Source: Oegoconia quadripuncta
Taxonomy: Eukaryota; Arthropoda; Insecta; Lepidoptera; Autostichidae
NCBI GenBank assembly: GCA_949316235.1
Contig: OX438751.1
Span: forward strand, 664,413-728,412
Reading direction: 5' to 3'
DNA length: 64,000 nt
The translations under genes were made by a program, and so were the position numbers. Positions 10,338-20,496 of this stretch are shown here, piece after piece (positions within the stretch are counted from its first letter, which is position 1; each line of letters starts with the position of its first letter). The notes under the pieces were generated by a model that was not told the origin of the DNA, made no database searches, and saw only the letters and a list, made by a program, of their open reading frames with translations.

Positions 10338-10546
10338 GCCCCATAGTCCACCACGCTGGCTCAATGCTGGTTGGGGAATTCACATGTCTTTGAATTTTAA
10401 GTTCTCAGGCATGCAGGTTTTCCTCACGATGTTTTCCGTCATCGTTTAAGAGAGCAGTCGGATCACATGGCCTGCCTGGGAATCGAACCCGCGACCTCCG
10501 AATCGTAAGCCCAATGTTGTTTATGTTGAGCCACAGAGGCGGTTGA
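10338..10546 (-). repeat. tRNA-headed SINE variant with a different body
   Basis: The head (10480-10546, minus strand) is like SINE-B, with box B GGTTCGATTCC. The body is another sequence, 'caggttttcctcacgatgtt', which also occurs inverted at about 28432-28470. This could be a chimeric SINE or a separate family sharing the head. Confidence 0.55.
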
Positions 10547-10900
10547 GCCACTACTCACCCTACCAACTTTCTGTGAAATATATTTTCTTTTCTGTGCTAA
10601 AATAAAATATTTACATTAAAATCGGTGCTAGCCCTGCTCTACGCATCTCTTACATATATTTATTACGTTGATATATAACTGCTTTTGAAGCGACGCCGGA
10701 TTAAAAATAACAAGTAGGTTGTATTTCAAAAATGACACAGAATAGAAAATAAATGTATAATGAATTTTACGACCTTTTCCATGAAACACCTTGTCGTTCT
10801 ACTGAGTTCTTGTGTGAATGAAGAAGATGATTATGTGAAAGATGAAATTCTTTCCACCACTGCGCTTAAGTACAACATAATATGTTTTACTTATAATTAA
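10547..10900. other. Unassigned AT-rich sequence
   Basis: No supported gene, RNA or repeat. Confidence 0.3.
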
Positions 10901-11440
10901 AATATTAGCCACGTCCAAACTAAGTAACATGTTATATAACTTATATTATATAACACGGCCAAATTATATTTAATATTGCAACTTAAAACAAGACTGTATA
11001 CATACATTAATACAACATTGCAATATAACAATGTTATATTTTGACATGTCAAAAAATTAATTCTGCAGTTCTGTTCCCAATGTCTATACGTCTATATCCT
11101 CGTCAAAAATGTCACCAAACACTGCCGCGGCGCGGTACTCATGGCTCGCGCGCAAATGTTATAAAAACATTGTTGCAAAATCAATAACATGTGTGCTGTT
11201 GCACACAGACAGTGTGCAGCTCCCGCGCTCGCCCACCCGCCCGGTGAAGCTGAAAAAGTCCATCGACTATCAGGAAACGATCCTGCCAAAAAAAATAATT
11301 AATAACATGTTCAAAAACTATACATATAACATATTTTTTTATAATATTATTCATTTATTTATTTTAATTTTATTGCGTGCGCACTGATAAAACATGTTAG
11401 ATGTTTTACTACATGTTTTGTTATATAATATGGACTCGCC
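10901..11440. other. Possible AT-rich transposon fragment with a CpG-rich core
   Basis: AT-rich outer parts (repeated 'gttatataac/atat' words at 10930-10960 and 11410-11430) enclose a CpG-rich core at about 11120-11275. Opposite reading frames of 92 and 65 residues overlap in the core; 'RPVKLKKSIDYQETILPKK' is the most protein-like stretch. I cannot assign it; an exon or a nonautonomous DNA transposon are both possible. Confidence 0.3.
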
Positions 11441-11535
11441 TGTAGTGCGTACGAGTGGAAAGAGTTACAACCTCAGCATGTGTTACAGAAAAACCTCAGC
11501 GCTCATTTTTAGGGAGAACCCTAAACAAAGGTTCC

Positions 11536-11770
11536 CATATTTAAAATTTAATGTCGACATTTGTATAACCATCTCTTTTATACTAATACGGGTGTGCAAA
11601 AGCGACAAACCTATGGATGTCTATTGACAGTAAATGTCGAACGCGCGAGAATCAGAGTTCGACATTGATACTGACGCGTTCGAGATTTCAATATTGATAT
11701 GTTTGTCACTGTTGTACTAACATATAAGTGTGAAAGGCATAGACATGCCAATGTCTAAAATCTAAAATCT
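11536..11770. mobile_element. Two partial MITE copies, tail to tail
   Basis: Bases 11536-11645 match the 6389-6538 insert in plus orientation and 11671-11757 match it in minus orientation. The result is an imperfect palindrome with 'cgaacgcgcgagaatcag' near the centre. A further scrap is at about 12068-12120. Confidence 0.6.
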
Positions 11771-12309
11771 TTAACTGCTGGATCCAGAATCCGACTACAA
11801 CTAAATAATCAACCAATAATAGATAATACTTAAACGTTGCAACATTACCCCCATCACGGAAAAACTAATAGTACTAACGTACCCCATCTAAGGGGCACAA
11901 TATCTTTTAGATTGGCTTCAACTTACCACCTAAGATGCTTTTGTACAAATTGGTGAATGACGTGTACATCTTTAATTGTCATAAATATCAGGAATTGAAT
12001 TTCTAAAATATGTAGACTAATATATATGTGTAATATTATAAATGATGTTGATGTTACAAATAAATAAAGAAATGTCTATCGGCAGTGAAATGTCGAGTAC
12101 GCGATAGTTGGTCTCCAGCTTTGACTTTGCTTATACTTATATATCAAAATTTAGATGTAATTCATTTTATTTACTTATTTTATTTTTATTTTATTTATAA
12201 TACAGAATCAACAACATCATTATAAAAAATATCACACAAAATCTATAAGCCAAAGTAATGCCAATGCTTTGAAGGTTCGTTTTTATATTGATTTTTGAGT
12301 TGTTTAAAT

Positions 12310-12489
12310 GTAATGACTAGACTTGTGAATAAATTATGCGAGTGTAGAATTGAAGTCTATAAAGAAAAACAATCGGACAGTTTCAAAAGTGAATTGTCGC
12401 AACCATTAATAATTCAAGAGGACACCAAAGTTGAACAATCTTCGACCAAAGCGGTCGAGGAACGCCCAAAAGTTGGGGGACAGAAGTAA
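12310..12489 (+). CDS. Small unrecognised ORF (uncertain)
   Basis: An open frame from an ATG at 12313 codes for about 58 residues: a short N-terminal helix-like part 'MTRLVNKLCECRIEVYKEKQ', then a Ser, Glu and Lys-rich tail ending 'KAVEERPKVGGQK'. It is hydrophilic with no membrane segment. Codon use looks more protein-like than that of neighbouring chance frames. A gag remnant, a last exon or chance are all possible. Nothing adjacent helps to assign it. Confidence 0.25.
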   Translation, partial: VMTRLVNKLCECRIEVYKEKQSDSFKSELSQPLIIQEDTKVEQSSTKAVEERPKVGGQK

Positions 12490-12776
12490 CCGGTCGAGTT
12501 ACCTTTTTGTTTTCCATATTTTAGCTGGACTTGGGAGTTTGAGGATGAATTATTAAATTTCATTCAATGTACGGTACAATATCTACTTTTGTTGAAAAAA
12601 GGATTTTTATACACATTTTATGTGGGGTTTACTAAGTATGTTATGTAGTTTAAGCGCTTGTAGCGCTGCCGAAGTTAGTGATGGGATGTTGCAATAAAAC
12701 CAGTGATATTGACTGATATGTCAAAATCAGTGAAGTAGACTGCTTATTGAATTTCTATAAGTAATGACAATAGTCT

Positions 12777-14096
12777 ATATTGAGATGGACTTTTCGGGGG
12801 AGTTGTAGTATATTGATAACCACGCCTTGTTTCGGTGTTTAACCGTAGCGTAATGGTTTACTGTAACATAAACGCATATCGCTTAGTCAGTGCCGATACC
12901 AATATTATATATACGCTTGTTAACAATTAAAGGGCCTTGTTAGTGCAACATCGCAATAGACAACTAGTCTTATTTACGGAACCCTCCGTACTCGGCCAAC
13001 CACCATCTTAAATCCTTACCGACTCATAGTCACACCAAGTTATCACACCAGTGTTACAAACAGGATTCTTTTTCTTGTTAGTCACACTACTAATTTTTCC
13101 ACACCATTTATACTATAATTGCTAGTGCTGGACCTGTGAAACTAGATTACATTTAACAGGAACAAACTAATATATAATAATGTCAACCTAACACGAAGGG
13201 TATGGCGGGCGATCCGGGCTCGCTCTGCTCGCCCTCGCTTCCGCCATACCCTTCGAACCTAACCTATCCATGCCGGGGTGCCAAAAACTCCCGTGCTCGC
13301 TTCGCTCGCACTCGTCCGGCTCGCTTGCGCCAGTTAAATATAGATGACATTCCATTTTACAGGACAGGACAGGCTAGGACAGCACTAGTTAGGGAATAAA
13401 TACAATAAATGGTGTGGAAAAATTAGTAGTGTGACTAACAAGAAAAAGAATCCTGTTTGTAACACTGGTGTGATAACTTGGTGTGACTATGAGTCGGTAA
13501 GTTCTTAAATACCACATTCTCTGGTTGCAATGTATAATTTTTTTATTTTTTATTAAGTTTAAGTAGGTTCTATCAGTGGAAACCTCTAATTGGCTTTCAG
13601 TTTCTTAGTTTAAGTGATAATTTGTAAAACAGCTGTTGGTTTTCCCAAGAAAATAAAATAAAATAAAATGGCGACTAACTACATTACCATATAGCGACCC
13701 TGCCACGTTCCTGCCTAGAAGAAGAAATGAAGCTATCCTTGCCAGTTTCCTGTTTCTAAGAAGAAAAAGAATAAAGAAGACATGAACAACCAAATTATAG
13801 AAAATAGAAGTTCCATTATTCAAGCAAGAAGATGACAAGTTATAGAAAAAAAAAGAAGAACCATCTTCATCTTCAACAACCGACAGGAACGAGTCGAGGA
13901 CGAGGAACAAAGCTGCAAAATCCACGCACGAACAAGGCCCTTTAATTGTTAACAAGCGTATATAATAATATTGGTATCGGCGCTGACTAAGCGATATGCG
14001 TTTATGTTACAGTAAACCATTACGCTACGGTTAAACACCGAAATAAGGCGTGGCTATCAATATACTACAACTCCTCCGAAAAGTCCATCTCAATAT
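12777..14096. mobile_element. Nonautonomous element with ~165-bp terminal inverted repeats
   Basis: Bases 12777-12941 and about 13930-14096 are inverted copies with a handful of substitutions and one small indel, starting 'atattgagatggacttttcg'. About 1 kb lies between them. No transposase is encoded; the 116-residue minus frame at 13605-13955 is low complexity. A second foldback is nested inside. The superfamily and target duplication are undetermined. Confidence 0.8.
13015..13501. mobile_element. Nested foldback element with perfect 97-bp arms
   Basis: Bases 13015-13111 and 13405-13501 are exact reverse complements over 97 bp (ends 'cttaccgactcatagtcaca' and its complement). The 293-bp middle contains a CpG-rich part (13196-13335) with its own hairpin ('gaagggtatggcgg' and 'ccgccatacccttcg'). 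That part resembles 24830-24913 in opposite orientation. There is no coding capacity. Confidence 0.85.
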
Positions 14097-15120
14097 GCTG
14101 TAAAGTTATTTAGACAAATAAGTAGCTAAGTCATCGGCTCCGTAGCGTTCTCTTCTGTGTAATCCGTAGATTAGGTGGTGCCGCAGTCACAAGAACGAGA
14201 AGGCTGCTTTATGAAAAAGTAATTATAATGCGTACTAAAAATATAGCGTTCGATCTCGTTACTACAATGTACGCAGCTTTGTAATGGACACCTGGCGCTC
14301 GCTTTCAACTTAAATTGCCCTCCAGCTATCCATTTTAATTAATCAAAAAGACCCGGGTTTCAGATCGTTTCAGTGAGGACCCCCCGAGCGGTCATTGCTT
14401 CATTACTCCTCTTCGCGGAAGAAATACGCGTTCCTAAAATTTCTTGGGACGTGACCAGTTTTTGTCGCTAATAATCTCTTGTTTATTTTTAACTGGGTTG
14501 CGGCTGCGGATCCGTTCGTATGGTTTTTTTTTTATTTTCTCGTGAGAAATAGGCTATGTGAGAAGGCTCTGGTTATTCGATTATTCTTTTGCTAAATATT
14601 AAGTAATTCCGGTACTACGTAATGACATGAAGGACAGACAAATAAAGAATCGTACGCGTCACATAATTAAGAATCACGAACGTTTATGTGGGGCTCTTTA
14701 TACTGCAACCTTTTATAGTGTTTCTGGATCGATTCAGTCGCGATATTGCGGCGATATACTCAGAAATCATCTATTACACACTCGCGCACTTTAAGCAGCA
14801 AAAAAACCGCGATGCAATAGTCGCTGGACGGCTGCTGCAGTCGCGAGGCAAACGCGACTTCAAATGTACGAAACCTCGACTCTCTAATAACACATACTTT
14901 CTTTATTTAGTTAGCCTACATAGGTAGGTACTTACTTGCCTACTTGTGTTATCATGAAAGGAAATACATTGTTTTGTTACACATTGGTAGTTGTTAAATT
15001 TATTTATTATTTGTACGAGTTGATAGGTACCATTATTTTTCATTTATATTTTCTTTTCACCATTTTTTTGTGATATTGAGTTTCTTTAAGAGCATCTAAC
15101 AACGAAAACTAACATTATTA
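14097..15120. other. Unassigned sequence
   Basis: About 1 kb with no supported gene. The 79-residue frame at 14688-14927 has no recognisable features. Base composition is mixed, with occasional CpG. Confidence 0.35.
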
Positions 15121-15420
15121 TTACCCGACTGCCCAAGGAAGGAGGGTAATGTTTTTCGAGTGGATGTACTTATGTATGTCTGTATATATGTTGGGTCTTT
15201 GGCGCATCCTGTAGCCTGAACAGCTCGACCGATTTCGAAGTGCATGATGTCGTTAGATTCGTCTTTATACCTGGAGTGTCATACGATACTTTTTATGGTA
15301 AAAAATCCAACATGGCGTCCGCAAATTACAAAATATGCTGTCGGATTTTTTTGGTTTTTAATGATTACTTAGACACGTAGTTTTGGTACTCAAGAATTTG
15401 ATATGTTTAATTAGTAAACC
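15121..15420 (+). repeat. Repeat X, most complete copy
   Basis: A dispersed repeat with landmarks 'ggtaatgtttttcgagtgga', 'ctttggcgcatcctgtagcc', 'cgatttcgaagtgcatgatg' and 'tccaacatggcgtccgcaaa'. Other copies lie at 17958-18084 plus 20640-20720 (split by the BEL element), 37205-37400 and 57687-57830. It is noncoding and of unknown class. Confidence 0.7.
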
Positions 15421-16030
15421 AAAGTAGCAATAATCTATCAAAATTAATTATATTACACATCACATATTATTTTGATTTTAATATCCCTTCTGTTGAGTCG
15501 AATGTAAACCGAAAATTCACCAAATCCGAGTTGTTTACCTCCTGGCAATTAGTCAGCCATGTCCACAGTAACACAGTTACCCGCTGTAACTTCGTTACCG
15601 TCTTGATTACCAGGGACTTTGTTTTACTTATTTGGTGCCATGACCAGGATACATCCGTCATAATTAGCGACAGTGTTGCTAGATCAAAGATTAGGAACAC
15701 TCCGACTCTGTTTGGATAGGTTGATATGGTTAATAAAATTTATTAGGTAAGTACACACTCCCCGAAAATAGTTAATTGGAACGGACTTTGATTAGAGGAT
15801 ATATAATTATTAGTTGAATGAATCACTGTGTCTGTAAGACGGTAAATAATAGGCTGTTAAAGACTGTTATTTAAGTTAATGGGGCTTTTAATGCTATTGG
15901 TAGGGAGTGGTTCAATTTAATGGTGTTTAGGCACTAATGGAGCTTCCTGTTATTGAATATTTACCTATACCACCGTATTTTTCGAAGTACAAAAAAAATT
16001 AGTAATTAATTTTGTATGCTGTATTTAACA
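15421..16030. other. Unassigned AT-rich sequence
   Basis: No supported gene. Overlapping short frames at 15467-15719 on both strands are shadows of each other without recognisable features. Confidence 0.35.
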
Positions 16031-16205
16031 ACAACAGCCTTACACGTTCCCACTGTTGGGGGACAACCTCCTCTCACTGGGAGAAGGTTTGGACCATAGT
16101 CCACCAGCGGGCCCAGTGTGGATTGGTGGATTTGTGTCAGACAAGTAACCACTCTGACAGTCAGTGTTTTTAAGCTGTTTTTGGCTTAACGACTGCTGGA
16201 GGTAA
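16031..16205 (-). repeat. 3' body of the 5S-headed SINE
   Basis: Minus-strand copy of the body that follows the 5S-like head at 33746-33960. Shared landmarks are 'gcttaaaaacactgac' and 'aatccacactgggccc'. Here it ends near 'gtaaggctgttgttg'. The head is absent. Confidence 0.55.
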
Positions 16206-16326
16206 TTCTCTCACATTCGGGGTTTTGTTTTTTTTTATGCACAACGGGTTAGCACTTGACCTCAATCACACCTGATGTTAAGTGAAGATGAAGCCTAAGG
16301 TGGTAGCGTGCTGACCCGGAAACATC

Positions 16327-16430
16327 GATCCGAAGCACGGAAATACTCCTATTGACTAATGGCCACCCATCCAAGGACTACCGCGCCAGACGTTGTTTAA
16401 CATTTTAACCTATTAAAAAGCTAAAAGGAT
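16327..16430 (-). repeat. 5S rRNA-derived SINE fragment inside SINE-B
   Basis: On the minus strand the segment reads 'caacgtctggcgcggtagtc' followed by 'cttggatgggtggcc', the 3' half of eukaryotic 5S rRNA (internal control region side). It is too short and altered to be a 5S gene. Confidence 0.65.
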
Positions 16431-16555
16431 ATTTATATTTATCTCTGACAACCGGAACACAACAATGATATTAAAATTTGATATTTGGCGGTAGATTTAG
16501 ATAAGATGGAGATAGCTAGATGGGTAGTAGGCGGGTCTCTGCATCCGTATTTAAT

Positions 16556-16738
16556 ACCGCACAACCTGCTTTTTCAAATGTACTGTCCTCATACCCAAAG
16601 GTGGCCTGGATTAAATGTGTGAAATTTTAGTGATAAGGTCGCCAAATTGTACATTCTATTCTTACCACTTTTCTGAAACTGTATTTTCTTTTCTGTTGTG
16701 CAATAAAGTGTATTTGAATTGTATTGTATTGTAAAATG
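16556..16738 (+). mobile_element. LINE 3' tail inside SINE-B
   Basis: Contains 'gtgataaggtcgccaaattg', then 'tgtgcaataaagtgtatttg' and a TTGTATTGTATTGTA end. The same family tail is found at 17833-17962, 42553-42700 (minus) and 62815-62950. It is a 5'-truncated LINE insertion. Confidence 0.65.
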
Positions 16739-16987
16739 CCCTACTATACCAACCAAACTAAGTACTAAGCATGCACCCCGCTGGGGATCGAACCCGCGAC
16801 ATCCGAATCGTAAACCTAATGTTGTTTACATTGAGCCACGGAGGCGTTAAATATATGAAGTTTAACGCTTCAAAAGTACCTTATACACCCTTTAATATTA
16901 ATATTCGGACTGCTATTATGTATTATTCTGTCTGTGTCTGTGTATGTCTGTGGATTATTCGCTTCGTATTTTATTCGTATATTATTT

Positions 16988-17289
16988 ATTCGGAGGTCGA
17001 GGGTTCTATTTTTTCGTTTGATCTAAAATACATATTTAAGTAGTCGGTTTGGTTGGTGGTAGGCCATTTTAAATGTCCAACTGGCTAGCTACCACCACCT
17101 TATCTAAATCTGTCGCCAAGCAGCAATGTTAATAGCATTGTTGTGTTCCGGTTGTCAGAGATAAGATAGCCAGTCCCCCAAATGTGCTGGGGTTTCCGGG
17201 TCAGTACGCTTCCACCTTCGACCTTGTCTTCACTTAACATCAGGTGTGATTGAGGTCAAGTACCAATCCTTTGTGCATAAAAAAAAAAG
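16988..17289 (+). repeat. SINE-B copy with a damaged head
   Basis: Body and tail are normal from about 17030 onward. The head is broken: box B reads GGTTCTATTTT and the box A side is missing. The tail is an A run at 17279-17288. Confidence 0.75.
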
Positions 17290-17832
17290 CTTAAAACATC
17301 TCTTTGGAATTCCGCTCATTTGAAATCTAAGTTAAGTCTCGAAACGCTCTAATTAAACATATACAGGGTATACGGGTTTCATTATAATCAGAATTCAAAG
17401 TTTGTAATCGAGCAAGTTCGGGATCGGGCGGTTCTCACGAAGACCAACTTTGGGCAGGAACACTAAAATTCAATTAGGGAGATATTTTATAAAGTTTCCT
17501 GTTAGGATAAATCAAAACTAAGGCATGCGGGGCTTCGGAGATTATTTAAGTGCCTATTTAAGGTCGTGGGCACTTCAATATTACTTATTAAGGGTAATCA
17601 TAGTTTTCAACGGACTCCAAACAAGTATGTTCATCAATATTTTCGTCATTTGTTAACTGATTTGATCACTATTTTTATGAGCTGATGATGCACTCTGGAG
17701 GTAGAGAATGGAACGGAACCTTACTGAAGTTGTTTTGCCAAATTCTAGCGATGCTCTTAATAAATAAGTCCAAAATAAGTTATGTCAATTTATTTTAGTT
17801 GTTTTCAGCATACGTTGTACTTGCCTACTTCA
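17290..17832. other. Unassigned sequence
   Basis: No supported gene or recognised repeat. Confidence 0.3.
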
Positions 17833-17962
17833 AATGTACTGTCCTAATATCCAAAGGTTGCCTGGAAGAGATTTTAGTTATAAGGTCGCCAAATTCTTCC
17901 ACTTTTCTGAAACTGTATTTTCTTTTTTGTTGTGCAATAAAGTGTATTTGTATTTGTTGTAT
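17833..17962 (+). mobile_element. LINE 3' tail
   Basis: 'ccaaaggttgcctggaagag' to 'tgcaataaagtgtatttg', the same tail family as 16556-16738, ending in a TTGTATTTGTTGTATT stretch. The short frames here are not genes. Confidence 0.6.
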
Positions 17963-18084
17963 TTTGCGGACGCCATGTTAATTTTTTACCACAAAATACA
18001 TCCGATGACATTCAAGGTATCAAGACGAATCTAACGACACAATTCACTTCGAAATCGGTTAAGCAGTTTAGGCTAGAGGATGCG
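17958..18084 (-). repeat. Repeat X, part left of the BEL insertion
   Basis: Reverse-orientation repeat X from 'ttgcggacgccatgtt' to 'ttaggctagaggatgcg'. The family text continues at 20640 ('gccaaaggatcggacatac'), so this copy was split by the BEL element. Confidence 0.75.
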
Positions 18085-18227
18085 GATGTTGGAGCTGGCC
18101 GTCGGTTTTTCTTTATACTTTTTCATGTGTTATGTCAAATCACTTCTCACAATAAATGTCTGACACATTAGTCAATGTTTTCTACTATTTTTCAATCTAT
18201 TATAAAATTGGGACGGGTTTTAACATC
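18085..18227 (+). repeat. 5' LTR of the BEL/Pao element
   Basis: A 143-bp long terminal repeat with inverted ends GATGTT...AACATC. It is identical to 20497-20639 at every base compared. An AATAAA (in 'acaataaatgtctg') could serve as a polyadenylation signal. The right end directly touches the primer binding site. Confidence 0.85.
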
Positions 18228-18241
18228 TGGCGACCGTGACA
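18228..18241 (+). promoter_or_regulatory. Primer binding site, probably tRNA-Arg
   Basis: TGGCGACCGTGACA begins immediately after the LTR. It fits the 3' end (including CCA) of an insect tRNA-Arg, the primer used by many BEL and gypsy elements. The tRNA assignment is from memory of the family. Confidence 0.7.
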
Positions 18242-20446
18242 GAAAAAGAAAAGAAAACTTGGTCATCGGTTAAAGGAGGTTGGGATGACGAGTTACCAGA
18301 AAGCATCAGTAAAGAGTTACACTCATGGCTGGAGAAAATTCATTTGTTAGGAACATGCCACGTGCCTCGTAGATTATTCGTAAGTAGAGAAGAGGAGAAC
18401 AGTGACATGTCGCTACACGTTTTTAGTGATGCATGCAAGGATTCATATGCTACCTGTATATTTTTACGTGTCAAATGTCAACATGAGGTTAATGTCGCGT
18501 TAGTTTTAGCAAAGGCGAGAGTAGCACCAACGAAACAAAAGATTACTATACCGCGACTGGAATTATTAGCGGCACTAATTGCTACACGTTTGAGTCAACA
18601 AGTCATAGAAGCGTTAAATTTGAAATGTCCTATTTATTATTGGACTGATTCGTCGATTGTCCTCACCTGGATTAAGAAAGAAGCACATTGGGCAACATTT
18701 GTAAAAAATAGAGTGAAAGAAATTCGTGACCTATCAAGTAGAGATAATTGGCATCATGTTCCAGGTGATTTAAACCCGGCAGACTTACCGTCCAGAGGTT
18801 GTGACGCAGAATCCTTAATTAAATCTCGTTGGTGGATGGGACCAGACTGGCTTAAACTTGAAGAATCTAACTGGCCTAGGTCAACTCTATCCTTTGATAT
18901 TGAATCTGATAAGGAGTTAAGGAAATCGGCTGTTTGCGCACCTGTGGCGGTGGCGAAAGAGTTCAGCGGAAAGTTGTTATATTTTTCAAAGTTCACGAAA
19001 ATTGTACGAATGTTCTCTTGGATAATGCGGTTCATAAGTAATACGAGAGATCATTGCAATAAAGTACTGAGTGATGATTTGAGTTATAAGGAAGTTGAGA
19101 AGTCTACAAAGGTTTTATTTAAAATTATTCAATCGGATATGACTATTACTTCAGACATAGCTACCTACAAGGATGAAGACCTGCTCATTAGAGTGCGTAC
19201 CAAGTTATTATTTTGCGAAGGAGATTTTGATTTTAAATATCCATTGCTACTTCCGGGAAAACACGAGATTATAAGAAGGTTGGTACAGCAGAAACACGAG
19301 CAATTATATCACGCTGGTGTAACAACACTAATTAATATATTACGCGAAGAATATTGGATCATTGGGGTTCGTAAGTTAGCCAAGAGTATTATTGCGGCGT
19401 GCGTTAAATGTCGACGTCATAGGGCAAAATCCTGTGCTGTTCCCTTTGCCCCCCTTCCTTTTAAGAGGGTCAATAACGCTGCAGCGGTCTTCGAGACCTG
19501 CGGCATAGATTACGCGGGTCCTCTAATTTTGCGATCAGGAGAAAAGGCTTACATTGTTTTATTTACTTGTGCGGTTTACAGAGCCCTGCACTTAGAGCTT
19601 ACAAAGTCTCTTTCAACTGAATCGTTTTTAATGGCCCTAAGGAGATTCATTGCGCGTAGGGGTAGAGTAAATACAATTTACACGGATAATGGTTCTAATT
19701 TCATCGGAGCTAATAATTATCTCAAAGGTATTAATTGGTCGGATGTTGAAGCGGATGCCACCGTCAATAAAATTACATGGATTTTTAACCCACCAACCGC
19801 TGCCTGGTGGGGAGGATGGTGGGAAAGGCTTGTTAGGTCCGTAAAAGACCTGCTGAAAAGGACTTTGGGGAAAGCTGTCTTGGGATATACAGAGTTGCAA
19901 ACTGTACTTTGTGACTGCGAAGCGATAATTAATTCCAGGCCATTAACTTACCTCACTGAAGCGGATACTTTGGTCGCTTTAACACCAAATCACTTTTTAA
20001 ATAATACCGCACTTAGCGACGTACCGGATTTAGATGCCATCGACAGGAATAGTATGAACAATAGAATCCGTTACATTCAAAAGGTACGTGAAGACTTAAG
20101 GCAGAGATTCAAGGCAGAATATTTAGCTCTCCTGATACATCGAGGTAAAGAAAATAAGCACAACTTGAAAATTGGTGATGTCGTGCTGGTAGAGTCTGAC
20201 ACAAAACGACTGAGTTGGCCTTTGGGATTGGTTACTAAGTTACGTCCAGGGATAGATGGGCACCCTCGAGTGGCGACAGTCAAAACGTGGCGAGGCGATA
20301 AACTGAGACCCCTACAAAGACTCTACCCTCTGGAAGTATCTGCTTCGCCCACCCGTCAAGATGAGGCTACTGTCAATTCGAAACACGAAACATATGTGAC
20401 ACGATCCGGAAGGACAGTGAGGGTGCCTTGTCGCTTAAAGTTTTAG
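18236..20446 (+). CDS. BEL/Pao polyprotein, C-terminal part only
   Basis: A clean 736-residue frame. Residues 1-50 are the connection after the RT ('WDDELPESI...IPR'-like). An RNase H region follows at about 58-190, with D65 (FSDA), E109 (PRLEL), D138 (TDSS) and 'PADLPSRG'. The integrase HHCC zinc finger uses H354, H359, C389 and C392. The catalytic triad is D425 (GIDYAGP), D484 (TDNGSNF) and E530 (WWERL). The C-terminal domain typical of Pao integrases ends at 'DKLRPLQRLYPLE'. Gag, protease and the RT palm are absent: the frame is open from base 18224, in the LTR edge, and the first ATG is codon 58. The listed start is a GTG within the primer binding site, so the true start is unclear. The protein could cut and join DNA but cannot copy RNA, so the element is nonautonomous. 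Confidence 0.9.
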   Translation: MTEKEKKTWSSVKGGWDDELPESISKELHSWLEKIHLLGTCHVPRRLFVSREEENSDMSLHVFSDACKDSYATCIFLRVKCQHEVNVALVLAKARVAPTKQKITIPRLELLAALIATRLSQQVIEALNLKCPIYYWTDSSIVLTWIKKEAHWATFVKNRVKEIRDLSSRDNWHHVPGDLNPADLPSRGCDAESLIKSRWWMGPDWLKLEESNWPRSTLSFDIESDKELRKSAVCAPVAVAKEFSGKLLYFSKFTKIVRMFSWIMRFISNTRDHCNKVLSDDLSYKEVEKSTKVLFKIIQSDMTITSDIATYKDEDLLIRVRTKLLFCEGDFDFKYPLLLPGKHEIIRRLVQQKHEQLYHAGVTTLINILREEYWIIGVRKLAKSIIAACVKCRRHRAKSCAVPFAPLPFKRVNNAAAVFETCGIDYAGPLILRSGEKAYIVLFTCAVYRALHLELTKSLSTESFLMALRRFIARRGRVNTIYTDNGSNFIGANNYLKGINWSDVEADATVNKITWIFNPPTAAWWGGWWERLVRSVKDLLKRTLGKAVLGYTELQTVLCDCEAIINSRPLTYLTEADTLVALTPNHFLNNTALSDVPDLDAIDRNSMNNRIRYIQKVREDLRQRFKAEYLALLIHRGKENKHNLKIGDVVLVESDTKRLSWPLGLVTKLRPGIDGHPRVATVKTWRGDKLRPLQRLYPLEVSASPTRQDEATVNSKHETYVTRSGRTVRVPCRLKF

Positions 20447-20482
20447 TGCCACCACAAGAATATCCACTGGGATATTCCCTCT

Positions 20483-20496
20483 TTGCTGCGGCCGAG
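20483..20496 (+). other. Polypurine tract candidate
   Basis: The short G/A-rich stretch directly before the 3' LTR is where plus-strand primer would form. It is interrupted by pyrimidines, as is common in BEL elements. Confidence 0.4.

Larger units (their letters stand above)
16229..16846 (-). repeat. SINE-B copy carrying two foreign inserts
   Basis: The tail begins at 16229 and the head ends at 16846. Family sequence is interrupted at about 16327-16430 by a 5S-derived segment and at about 16550-16738 by a LINE-type 3' tail on the plus strand. SINE-B text resumes after each. Box B (GGTTCGATCCC) is intact near 16785-16795. Confidence 0.75.

Noticed and set aside
9756..10364. Long minus-strand reading frames with repeated 'FSNGEL' and 'MVHFST'
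   Set aside because: They mirror the 98-bp minisatellite, and different units use different frames, so a protein is unlikely.
16327..16430. Possible 5S rRNA gene
   Set aside because: Only the 3' half is recognisable and it is joined to a SINE body.
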